Shown here piece after piece: positions 51,942 to 60,300 of a DNA stretch of 64,000 nt; within the stretch, counting starts at the first letter, position 1, and every line of letters begins with the position of its first letter. Below the pieces are notes generated by a model. The model was not told the DNA's origin and searched no databases. It worked only from the letters and a program-made list of their open reading frames with translations. Origin of the DNA: Alteriqipengyuania bathyomarina_B (GTDB taxonomy: Bacteria; Pseudomonadota; Alphaproteobacteria; Sphingomonadales; Sphingomonadaceae). The stretch is taken from assembly GCF_038594605.1 (NCBI RefSeq), contig NZ_JBCFZM010000003.1, positions 434,001-498,000 on the forward strand, given 5' to 3'. The position numbers were made by a program, and so were the translations under genes.

Positions 51942-52312
51942 GCGCGCTGCTGGCTTACGATCACGTACAGCTTGCGATTCCGCGCGGAGGCGAGGATCGC
52001 GCGCGTGCTTTCTTCATCGGTCTGATCGGGATGCGCGAAGTGCCCAAGCCCGATACGCTTTCGGCGCAGGGCTGCTGGTTCGAGTCGGGCGAAGTCTCGC
52101 TTCACCTCGGGGTCGATCCCGATTTTCGCCCCGCGACCAAGGCGCATCCCGCGTTCCTCACCGCCGACCTAGATGGACTGCGGGCGCGGCTGGAAGCTGC
52201 CAGGGTTGTCTGCCGCGACGACAAGCCGCTTGCGGGCTACCGCCGCTTCTTCACGGTCGACCCGTTCGGCAACAGGCTCGAGTTCATGCAGCGCGTCGGG
52301 ATGGCCAGCTAG
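51938..52312 (+). CDS. VOC superfamily (glyoxalase-like) protein
   Basis: The 124-residue protein has the betaalphabetabetabeta repeats of vicinal oxygen chelate proteins: YDHVQLAIPRGGEDRARAFFIGLIGMREVPKP, GVSLHLGVDPDF-type middle (GEVSLHLGVDPDFRPATKAHPAFLTADLDGL), and FFTVDPFGNRLEFMQR. Metal-ligand-like residues are His9 and Glu near the end. TTG at 51938 overlaps the rsh stop. The reaction is unknown. It converges on the DUF1905 gene, sharing four bases at their ends. Confidence 0.88.
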   Translation: MSALLAYDHVQLAIPRGGEDRARAFFIGLIGMREVPKPDTLSAQGCWFESGEVSLHLGVDPDFRPATKAHPAFLTADLDGLRARLEAARVVCRDDKPLAGYRRFFTVDPFGNRLEFMQRVGMAS

Positions 52313-52626
52313 AGCGGCTCGAGCGTCAGTTCGACCGGGTCACCTTCGGCCAGGTCTTCGCTCCGCATGACCTTCTTGCTGACGAGCAGCACCCACTCGC
52401 TGCGCTGCTTTTGCGGGAAGACCGATGTTGGCCACTCGGTCTCACCGATGCGGGCCGTCACCTTCACCGAACCGAACCCGCGCCGCGCTCCAAACTCGAG
52501 CCGGTGCATCGCCTCGTGCGCCTGAAGCGCCTCCGCCTCCGCTCCGGTAATCGTGACGAGGTGGTACGTTCCCCGCTCCCCTTGCCAGCGGCCAAGCGGC
52601 GCCGTCAGCTCGATGCGCTCGGTCAC
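52309..52626 (-). CDS. DUF1905 domain protein
   Basis: The 105-residue protein starts at GTG 52626 and has LTAPLGRWQGERGTYHLVTITGAEAEAL, RRGFGSVKVTARIGETEWPTSVFPQKQRSEWVLLVSKKVMRSEDLAEGDPVELTLEPL, which is the full pattern of DUF1905. Other members are often fused to YdeI-like domains; here it stands alone. The start overlaps the cyclophilin stop by four bases, so it is cotranscribed with it. Confidence 0.88.
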   Translation of the reverse strand: MTERIELTAPLGRWQGERGTYHLVTITGAEAEALQAHEAMHRLEFGARRGFGSVKVTARIGETEWPTSVFPQKQRSEWVLLVSKKVMRSEDLAEGDPVELTLEPL

Positions 52627-53876
52627 TCGGTCACGCGGCGCACCGGCACCGGGATATTGCAGATATCCGCGCCGCCTGCGGGCACGATGAAGAACGGATC
52701 GCGGCGGTTGGCGCGTGCGTCGGCATATTTCGCGAAGCTCTCGCTTTCGGTGCGAAGGTATTCGAACTGCGGGCGCTCGACTTCGGGCAGGTCCGCGGCC
52801 ATGCGGACCGACACGATCGGCACGCGTTTGGCCGGGTCCTCGTAAAAGCCGAGAGCACCCTTGCCGCGCGGCAGGCTCGAGAGATACTCCATCCCTTCGA
52901 CGATCCTCCCGACGAGCGCGATATTGCGGTCGAGATGGCGCGGTGCCTGGCCGATCACGGTGTAGAGCTGCGAACCGTCGCCGGTGTCGGGCGAGTAGTT
53001 CCGGCCAACGCCGACCATGCCGTAGCAGTGGACGGGCCAGAATTCGCTTTCTAGTACTTCGCTGTAGTAGCCTTGCTTGTAAGCTTCGTGCATCAGCAGG
53101 CGCGGGTCTTCGACCGGCTTGTCGTCTTTGTCGAACCATATCCGCGTTTCGGCGTTGGCGATCGGCCATCCACGCCAGAATTCGACCCACTCGGCGTAGC
53201 TGTCACGCTCATGCCAACCATTGACGGCTGTGCCTGCCTGAGTGCTTGCGATCGAAATCATGGCATTCTTTTCGCTCTCGGACATTTCACTATCCGACAT
53301 CAGGCCCGCCGCCTCGAGCAGTTCGATAATCGCGGCTCTTCGCTCCGCCTCGGTTACATCCGGATTGCTAAGCAACTCCTCCGTTTTCTCCATCGCTGCG
53401 GTTATCACGGGAATGGTCTCGCCCGATTCCATGTCGGCTTGGCCATCGGCTTCGCCAAGCGTGTCGCCGTCCACCGTATAATCCCCCTCATCCATCACAT
53501 TCAGCCCCTCGGGCACGGGCTTGGGCTCGACGCCCATGTCCGGGTCGGGCTGGCCCCACTGGACGACGTAATTGTCCTGCACCCGCAGGATCGCGCTGCC
53601 ATCCCAGTATTGCGCGCGGGCGAGGGTGCGGATGTTTTGGGTCCAGCCTTGAGAAAAAGGCTCGGCGATCAGCTGCATCACCACCTTGCGCTGTGTGCCA
53701 TCGGCCAGGGGAGGCAGCGTCATCACGACGAGGTCTTCGGGATCGATGGTCATCCATTCACCTTGCGGCGCGGCGTCGACGATCTCGCTCGGAGACGGCG
53801 CGGGCGCTTCGGCCTCTTGCGCGAAGGAGGCGGTGGCAAGGGCGAGTGCGGCGGTGCCGGCAAAAAGAATACGCAT
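52623..53876 (-). CDS. Peptidyl-prolyl isomerase (cyclophilin type) with long acidic insertion
   Basis: The 417-residue exported protein has a signal (ending ALATASFAQ) and a cyclophilin fold. The pieces are LVVMTLPPLADGTQRKVVMQLIAEPFSQGWTQNIRTLARAQYWDGSAILRVQDNYVVQWGQP, then PVHCYGMVGVGR and GQAPRHLDRNIALVGRIVEGMEYLSSLPRG. Between about residues 127 and 223 lies an acidic, helix-rich insertion (with TEELLSNPDVTEAERRAAIIELLEAAGL), longer than usual for this group. It should fold or chaperone proteins in the periplasm; the insert may add a client site. Confidence 0.9.
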   Translation of the reverse strand: MRILFAGTAALALATASFAQEAEAPAPSPSEIVDAAPQGEWMTIDPEDLVVMTLPPLADGTQRKVVMQLIAEPFSQGWTQNIRTLARAQYWDGSAILRVQDNYVVQWGQPDPDMGVEPKPVPEGLNVMDEGDYTVDGDTLGEADGQADMESGETIPVITAAMEKTEELLSNPDVTEAERRAAIIELLEAAGLMSDSEMSESEKNAMISIASTQAGTAVNGWHERDSYAEWVEFWRGWPIANAETRIWFDKDDKPVEDPRLLMHEAYKQGYYSEVLESEFWPVHCYGMVGVGRNYSPDTGDGSQLYTVIGQAPRHLDRNIALVGRIVEGMEYLSSLPRGKGALGFYEDPAKRVPIVSVRMAADLPEVERPQFEYLRTESESFAKYADARANRRDPFFIVPAGGADICNIPVPVRRVTE

Positions 53877-53885
53877 GAATTCCCC

Positions 53886-53982
53886 CGTCATTGCGAGCCC
53901 GGCCACCGGCCGGGTGCGGCAATCCAGAGCGGATCGCATCGAGGCCCCAGCTTGCTGCGTCGCTCCGCTCCTCGCAATGACG
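53886..53982. repeat. 97-base palindromic CGTCATTGCGAG element
   Basis: The 12-base arms CGTCATTGCGAG and CTCGCAATGACG at the two ends are exact inverted repeats. Internal GGCCACCGGCC and GCGGCAATCC...GCGTCGCTCCGC arms add structure. The sequence belongs to the widely dispersed 'CGTCATTGCGAGxxx...CGCAATGACG' repeats of proteobacteria. It sits between the cyclophilin and metallopeptidase genes, immediately before the former. Confidence 0.85.
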
Positions 53983-53991
53983 AAATGAAAA

Positions 53992-54396
53992 TTACCGATC
54001 GGCCATGTCTTCCAGCGCATGCATATCGTCGTCCGACAGGCCGAAATGATGGCCGATCTCGTGGATCACGACATGGCGCACCAGATGCTCGAGCGTCTCG
54101 TCCCCGCGCTCTGCCCATTCGTCGAGGATCGGGCGACGGAACAGCCGGATGCGGGTGGGCAGGGTGCCCGACATCTCGATGCTGCGTTCGGTCAGCGCGT
54201 GGCCTTCGTAGACGCCGGTCAGCTCGAAGGGATTTCCCATGCCGAGTTCGCGCAGCGTTTCTTCGTCGGCGAAATCCTCAACTGCGAAGACCACGTCGCC
54301 CAGCTGTTCGCGGAACGCCTGCGGCAGGGCGGCAATGGCCGCGCGGCCCAGCGTTTCCATCTCGTCAAGTGTCACGGGGGTGCCGAATTCTCGCAT
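53992..54396 (-). CDS. Zincin-like metallopeptidase family protein
   Basis: The 134-residue protein carries HVVIHEIGHHFGLSDDDMHALED (HExxH plus third His), the signature of the zincin_1 (DUF1025) family, and FAVEDFADEETLREL, LTGVYEGHALTERS with RIRLFRRPILDEWAER in between. No signal peptide is visible. The ATG at 54396 is used; a GTG two codons upstream is also in frame. It precedes the 97-base repeat on the same strand as the cyclophilin gene. The protease activity is predicted only. Confidence 0.92.
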   Translation of the reverse strand: MREFGTPVTLDEMETLGRAAIAALPQAFREQLGDVVFAVEDFADEETLRELGMGNPFELTGVYEGHALTERSIEMSGTLPTRIRLFRRPILDEWAERGDETLEHLVRHVVIHEIGHHFGLSDDDMHALEDMADR

Positions 54397-54478
54397 AGGC
54401 ACCCCCTAACCGAGCAGCGCCGCCTTGCGAAGCGCCAGGAACGCAGCTAGGTGCCCTTCCTTCCCGAACGGGCGATGC

Positions 54479-54569
54479 GGAGCGGTGGCCGAGTGGTCGA
54501 AGGCGCACGCCTGGAAAGTGTGTATACGGTAACCCCGTATCGTGGGTTCGAATCCCACCCGCTCCGCCA
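54479..54569 (+). tRNA. tRNA-Ser (anticodon GGA)
   Basis: The 91-base gene includes the encoded CCA. The acceptor stem GGAGCGG pairs with CCGCTCC (54559-54565), followed by G and CCA. The anticodon loop CTGGAAA gives anticodon GGA. A long variable arm (GTATACGG...CCGTAT) and T-loop GGTTCGAATCC confirm tRNA-Ser. It lies at the left edge of an AT-richer stretch and could be an integration site for the accessory region to its right, although no repeat of its 3' end was found downstream. Confidence 0.97.
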
Positions 54570-54697
54570 TTGCCTTTTCAGGCGATCCGACCTTTTCCGA
54601 GACGCCGCTAAAACTTTTGCAATTTCCTTGGAAGCCTTCCCGACACGCAGAAGCGGGGCCGCATGCGCACTGGCCTTTCGTGGGGAACTGACGAGGG

Positions 54698-55006
54698 GTG
54701 ACAGACTATAGCGGCAGTCCTCAGGTCTTGCCGACAATCCAAGTAGACGAGCTAATCAACAAGTGGATCGCAAGTTTATGGCATCTGATATTCTCTCCAG
54801 TGCCAGGAACTGGGAAACGGTGGATTGGCCTTCCCCATCGGAGCGAGCTTTGAGATCATCTCTACATTGGGGCGATCTGGAACGACAATTTGGTAGCAAC
54901 ATGGCTGCTAGTCTGGCTCGCAGGATTTGTAGTACAACGTCGCGCGAGCTTGTTTGAAGCAGGAATCCAACCGATCTTTTCAGCTCACGATCGCTCGGAT
55001 CGCTAG
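54698..55006 (+). pseudogene. Interrupted open frame encoding a possible membrane protein
   Basis: From GTG 54698 the frame reads 51 residues (MTDYSGSPQVLPTIQVDEL to LPHRSEL), meets TGA at 54851-54853, then continues as DHLYIGAIWNDNLVATWLLVWLAGFVVQRRAS and so on to TAG at 55004. The second part has a clear hydrophobic segment. The region is less GC-rich than its neighbours. It may be a decayed gene or two short peptides. The start site is weak. No family is recognised. Nothing else coding is supported in 54570-55077. Confidence 0.3.
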
Positions 55007-55077
55007 TTCATTTGCCATTTTCTCTAGTCTAATTAACATTGTCCGTTGTGGGGACCTGAACGGGGGCGGAGGGAGGG

Positions 55078-56145
55078 ATGGTGGATTGCGAGGTTTCGAG
55101 CAGATCGCTCTATCGGTCGCTCGTACCAAACATCAGCATCAGCAGTGATAAGATCGGCTGCAAGCCGGCCTATGAAATCTGGCTTGAGTCGGTCGCTGAC
55201 GTCTTCGATGCGAAGCCGGACATGCGAGCCGGAATCAGCCAGTGCCCGATCGAGATGAACCTCTATCATCCGGGTCCGCTGGTTCTCGGGCGGTTCGAGT
55301 CTGCACCGCAGATCTTCGAGCGGAACACCCGTTCGATCGCGATGGGCGGCCTGGATCACTTCCTTATCCAGCTCTACGAGCGCGGTGGCTTTGCCGGGTC
55401 AGCCGGTGGCGCAGATATCCGCGTGCGCGCGGGCGACATCTGCATATTCGATCTGACACGCACGCTCGAAACCCGGGCGAGCGCCTTTCAGAATGTTACC
55501 CTTATCGTTCCCCGGTCTCTGCTGGGAAGTTTCGTCGACGATGTCGATGCACTTTCCGGGATTGTGCTGTCCGGCGACGAACCCCTGACCTGCATGCTCG
55601 CCAACCATATGCGAACGCTGCACGGCGAGATGCCCAGGATGGCTCCGGACGAAGCCGATGCGGCGGCCCGCGCATCTGTCGCGCTTATTGCGGTCGCAGC
55701 CCAACGGCATGCATGTTTCGGGACGACTGGATCGAAGCCACTGGTCTCGCGGTTCCGGGCGGTTGTCACGCATATCGATGCGAACCTGCACGATGTTTCA
55801 CTCTGCCCGAGTTCAATTTGCGAGAATCTCGGCATGTCGCGAGCGACTCTGTATCGCCTGTTCGAGCCGGTGGGCGGAGTTGCGGAATTCATCAGGATTC
55901 GCCGGCTCGAAGCGGCATGCAAGCTGCTCGTCTTGCCACAGTGCTTGCAAGTCGGCATTGCCGAGATCGCGTTCAACTGCGGGTTCAAATCTCTGAGCAG
56001 CTTCAGCAAGGCCTTCCGCATCCATTTCGGGCAGTCCGCCAGCAAAATCCGGCGTGCTGCGTGTCAGGATCATTCCTCGATCCTCCGCTTCTCAAGCGGC
56101 GCGCGGGAGGCTGAACTCTCCTACTGGCTCAGGACCCTCACCTGA
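55078..56145 (+). CDS. AraC family transcriptional regulator
   Basis: The 355-residue protein has an N-terminal ligand/dimer domain of the AraC-binding-like type (ERNTRSIAMGGLDHFLIQLYERGGFAG, VRAGDICIFDLTRTLET) and a C-terminal HTH_18 domain at about residues 225-325. Block 1 is SLCPSSICENLGMSRATLYRLFEPVGGVAEFIRIRRLEAACKLL, and block 2 is GIAEIAFNCGFKSLSSFSKAFRIHFGQSASKIRR. GGAGGGAGG just before the ATG is a strong ribosome site. It is the first gene of the accessory segment and a candidate regulator of the exported protein and the autotransporter downstream. Confidence 0.93.
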   Translation: MVDCEVSSRSLYRSLVPNISISSDKIGCKPAYEIWLESVADVFDAKPDMRAGISQCPIEMNLYHPGPLVLGRFESAPQIFERNTRSIAMGGLDHFLIQLYERGGFAGSAGGADIRVRAGDICIFDLTRTLETRASAFQNVTLIVPRSLLGSFVDDVDALSGIVLSGDEPLTCMLANHMRTLHGEMPRMAPDEADAAARASVALIAVAAQRHACFGTTGSKPLVSRFRAVVTHIDANLHDVSLCPSSICENLGMSRATLYRLFEPVGGVAEFIRIRRLEAACKLLVLPQCLQVGIAEIAFNCGFKSLSSFSKAFRIHFGQSASKIRRAACQDHSSILRFSSGAREAELSYWLRTLT

Positions 56146-56392
56146 TCCCGGCCTGATTGGAGGCCTGGAAGTGCGCGTTCTCGCAGGACGATGACGGGCG
56201 TGCCTCTCTCGCAATTTGTCCCCGCATCCCGACTTGTTTCCCACCTGTCTCAAACAGGCCGCATCTACTTGAGGGAGGGGGGGAATGCGGCTGGGTAGGG
56301 CGGAGGCGCGGGCCAAATACACAGTCCGCAGCCATCGGATGGGGCAGGCAAAAAGGCACTGCCCGGATCGATTTCTTCGCTTGGGGGCATTG

Positions 56393-57223
56393 ATGAAGAC
56401 GAGGCTGACACTGGTTGCCGCACCGGCAATCCTCATTCTTGGCGGAGCATTCGTCTATCAGGACAATGCGAATGCCGCGCAGGATGATCGTCTTACTGTT
56501 GCGCAACAGCGCGATGCGGTGGCCCAGGCCATCGCAACCCAGTGCCCTGCCAAAGCGCGCAAATTGTCCAAGGTCAGATGCACCGCGATGGGATTCGAGG
56601 GGGATCGCTATAGCTGCCGCTACGAGGTCGAGGATCGCTTCGGCTCCCAGATGCTAACCATCGCCAATGAGGGTGGAGGCTGGCGGCCTCAGAATGCTTT
56701 CAAGATGTGCGACATGCCGCCGCTGGCGATCTCTGCGCGGCCGAAGAAGGCGCAGTTCGTGCAGGCGGTGAGGCGCGACTGCGGCCGCTCCGCCCCTTCG
56801 ATTTCGACTGCCATGTGCAGCCCGAAGGTCAACGGCGGCGACGATACCTTCACTTGTCGTTATTCGGCCTCCGGCATCTCCGGCCAGCAGAAGACAGATA
56901 TCACCCTGCGTCGGGGCCGATGGATCCTTGCCGACCGGGACGAGGTGTGCCCGAGACGGAGGAGGCCGTTGGTGCGGCGTCCATCCGCGCGCGATCGGGA
57001 CGACCTGCCCGGCAGGTACGAGCTTGCGGTCGCCATGTTCGATACCTGCCCCGGCACGGCCAAGGACCTGTCCAGTGCCGCATGCGAGGCAACCGGCGAG
57101 CCGAGCGAGTTCAGCTGCATGTTCCGTACCAATGCCGAACCCGATCCCGACTCCACGATGATCGCGCGCGACGGTGATTCCTGGACGCTGATCGACATCC
57201 CGAACACTTGCCGGGCGCGCTAG
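56393..57223 (+). CDS. Exported protein with three equally spaced four-cysteine repeats
   Basis: The 276-residue protein starts with a signal or anchor (residues 1-29, ending ANAAQ). Twelve Cys residues follow in three sets: 51/63/75/106, 130/142/155/186 and 219/231/242/273. In every set the steps are 12, 11-13 and 31, and a Trp stands exactly 9 before the last Cys (W97, W177, W264). This defines a repeat of about 70-88 residues, C-x11-C-x10-12-C-x21-W-x8-C, likely with two disulfides each. No known family is recognised. It lies 107 bases before the autotransporter on the same strand. Confidence 0.8.
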   Translation: MKTRLTLVAAPAILILGGAFVYQDNANAAQDDRLTVAQQRDAVAQAIATQCPAKARKLSKVRCTAMGFEGDRYSCRYEVEDRFGSQMLTIANEGGGWRPQNAFKMCDMPPLAISARPKKAQFVQAVRRDCGRSAPSISTAMCSPKVNGGDDTFTCRYSASGISGQQKTDITLRRGRWILADRDEVCPRRRRPLVRRPSARDRDDLPGRYELAVAMFDTCPGTAKDLSSAACEATGEPSEFSCMFRTNAEPDPDSTMIARDGDSWTLIDIPNTCRAR

Positions 57224-57329
57224 CCGCCCGATTCCCAATGAGCAGCCGCCGCGCGAACGCGGGGCGCACATCCAAAAGCGAAATCGCGAGGCTCCCTCTC
57301 TTTCGGGCTTCGTGCAGGAGATCATGACA

Positions 57330-60300
57330 ATGAATGCATCTTATCGGGCACGCCTGCTTGCGGGCGCGGCGGCAGCGACTGCGATCATTTCCGCAGCACC
57401 GGTCATGGCCCAGTCCTGCGAGGTCGATAGCGATAGCGTCGAGTGCGAAGCCGATGTCGAAGCAAGCGAGATCAACGAGGCACTCGGCGAATTGTCGGGG
57501 CCGTCGGGCGTGCTGGAGATCGGGGAGGATGTCCTCGTCACGGCCGATGTCTCCGAGATCGAGCCGCAAACGCCGCCGGTCACCGGCAATATGAGCATCG
57601 CCAATAATGGCGTTATCGGGAGCGAAGCCGATCCGCTGGATATCGTCTTCCAGCCGCCGGAGGGCACGCCCGACGTTGGATCGTCCTTCGACTTCGCCAA
57701 TTACGGGGCCATGTACGGCGATGTCGATGTCGTCGTCGATCTGGCGGCGAGTTTCGGCCTCACCGGCTTGCAGGTCGGGTCCGTGTCGCTCGAATCGCGT
57801 TATGGCGATCTGAGCGCGGTTATTGCTGGCGATCTGATCCTTACCGATGACGCGGAAGACGAAGGCGTGTTGGCCATGTCGACGGCCCTCGGCGTCGCGA
57901 CGGTCCGCACGCTGGAAGGCGCGAATATCGGGGGCGATGTCGCGGTGCTTGCCGGAGACGATGTTGCGCTGATCAACAGCGGGACGATCTCTGGCGACGT
58001 GGAGATGCAGGCCGGCATCCAGAGCATCGAAACCGAGCAGCTCGTCACGGTGGAAACCACCGTGCTCGACGATGGCACCGAGCAGACCGACCAGGTCGAA
58101 ACCGTTACCAACCGCTCATCCTACACGCGCGGGGAGGCCGGGGTACTCAACGGCGTTACCGGCGTGATCTCTGGCGATGTCGAGCTGCGCGGGTCGGATG
58201 GCGTGCGGCTGAGGAATGCGGGCCTGATCGACGGGGCCGTGGTCCTCAATTCGGCCAATCAGGAATTTTACGAGGAAGACGTCAATCTGATCCGCACGGC
58301 GCGCTCGCCGGGCGGCGGCGAGACCTTCAGCTTCATCGGCGTCAGCAACGAGGCGCGCAGCACCAATGTCGGCGGCGATATCACCGCCACTATCGCACCG
58401 GGCGGAGCGATCACGGGCGGACTGACGGCGATCACCAATCGCGGCGCGGTGAACATGCTGATCGACGGTCGGATCGGTGAGCCCGAGGCCGGGGGCGATC
58501 TGACGGTCATCGCATCGGGTATCGAAACCTACGAGCTCACACGGATCGACCCCGATGACGGGTCGACCTTCGAGCAGGTCGAGCAAACGGCCACCGGCGG
58601 GAGAGCGGATGTCACCATCGGGCCGGATGGGAGCGTGTACGGCAATGCGAGTGTCGAGGCGCTCGGCGGCATCGGGTTCTATTCCCAGGGCCTGGTGGCC
58701 GGGAATCTCCAGCTCACCAGCCTCGCCCTACCGAATTCGAGCAGCATGGCCACGGCGACCAGTGAAGCGGAAGTGGATGGCGGTTCGCAAACCGTCGAAA
58801 CCCGGACCACCACCTTCGAGACCGCCGTTGCAGGAGGGGCTATCGAAGCCGCAATCGGCGACGGGGGCGCCGTGCTTGGCGATATCAGCGCGAATAGCGC
58901 GCTCGGGATCGCGTTCGATCTCGACGGGATGGCTTTGGGCGACATCGACCTCACCTCGCAGGCCAATGCCCAGACCGACGAGACGATCCGTACGGTCACG
59001 ACGACCCGAACCCCGGTCGACGGTGAAGACGATCGCGTTGTGTCGGTGGCGACCGAGACGCGCCTGACCGAGAACACCCCGGTCGGAGGATCGGTGACCG
59101 GCCGGTATTACGGTATCGTCGGCGCACCCGAGGAGGATGAGAACGCACGCGATATCGCGGTCACCCAGATTGCCGCAGGGGAAAGCAGCGCCACCATCGG
59201 GGGCACGATCTACGGCAGCTTCGAGGGCCGGGCCGAAGCCATTGCGTCCACCATCGCGCGATCCGGCACGCTCGAACGGAGCCTGGGGGGCGGCCTGCCT
59301 GCGAGCCGCCGAAGCGAAACCGAGGAGGTGACCACTGTCACCCACTTGGTAGCGGATTCGTCTGTCTTTCTGACCGGCGCGGTTCTCTCCAACGGCGAAG
59401 CGGATGGCAATGTGGAAGTGATCGCATCGCGCGGCACCGCATCGCTGCAGATCGAAGGCGGCCGCGTTGGGGGCAGCGTCGCGGTTGCGGGCGGAAACGG
59501 AACCGACGGGCAGGAAACCGCCACCCTCGTCGAGCTCTCCCAAGATACCGAAGCTGGCGATCTTCAGCCGATTTCGCGCACCGAGATCACCGCGGAAACA
59601 AACGCACTCGCAGGTGGCACGGCCAATCTGACGCTGACGGGCGGCACTATAGACGGGGATGCAGTTGTCCTTGGCTTCGGCAGCGGCGAGGGGACCGTCG
59701 GCGCTTACGTGGCCCTCGATGCGCAGAGCATGATCGGGGGCGTGCTCGGCATCTCGAACGCGGAGGAGCAGGAGGATGCATTCGACACGCTCGAGCGGAC
59801 GAGCGATACCCGCGTGCGGGGGCCTGACGGCGCGGTTTCGCGCACGGTCGTCGAGGTCGAGGAGAACACCCCTTCGGCTCTCGCCGGGGATGTGGTGGCG
59901 GAGATCGACGGCAGCATCGGCGGGCTTCAGGCGCGCGCTTTCTTCGGCGACGTCTCGGTCACGCTGGGCGGCACCAGCAATGGCGACATCACCATCGCAT
60001 CGGGCGCCACGGCGGCCAACCGGACTGTCACCACCGCCTACACGGGCAGTGATCCGGAAAGCCTCGATGCAGAGGCAAGGCAATCCAGAAGCGAAACCCA
60101 ACAGGTTAGCACTTATGGCGGCATAGCCGCGCTGACGATCGCCGCTCCTTCGGGACAGCAAGAGGGTGCGGAGGCCACGGCGGCGATCCAGCAGGGCAAC
60201 ATCCGTCTTGCCGGTGCCGAAGCGTCGATCCTGACCGTGGAAGCGGGCGCCAGGGTGCTCCCCGGCGGCGGCCTCATCGCTGTCGGCGAAGCCCTGCCCG

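Noticed and set aside
54479..56400. att-type duplication of the tRNA-Ser 3' end
   Set aside because: No second copy of the 3' half was seen in the window, so an integrated island at the tRNA is not shown.
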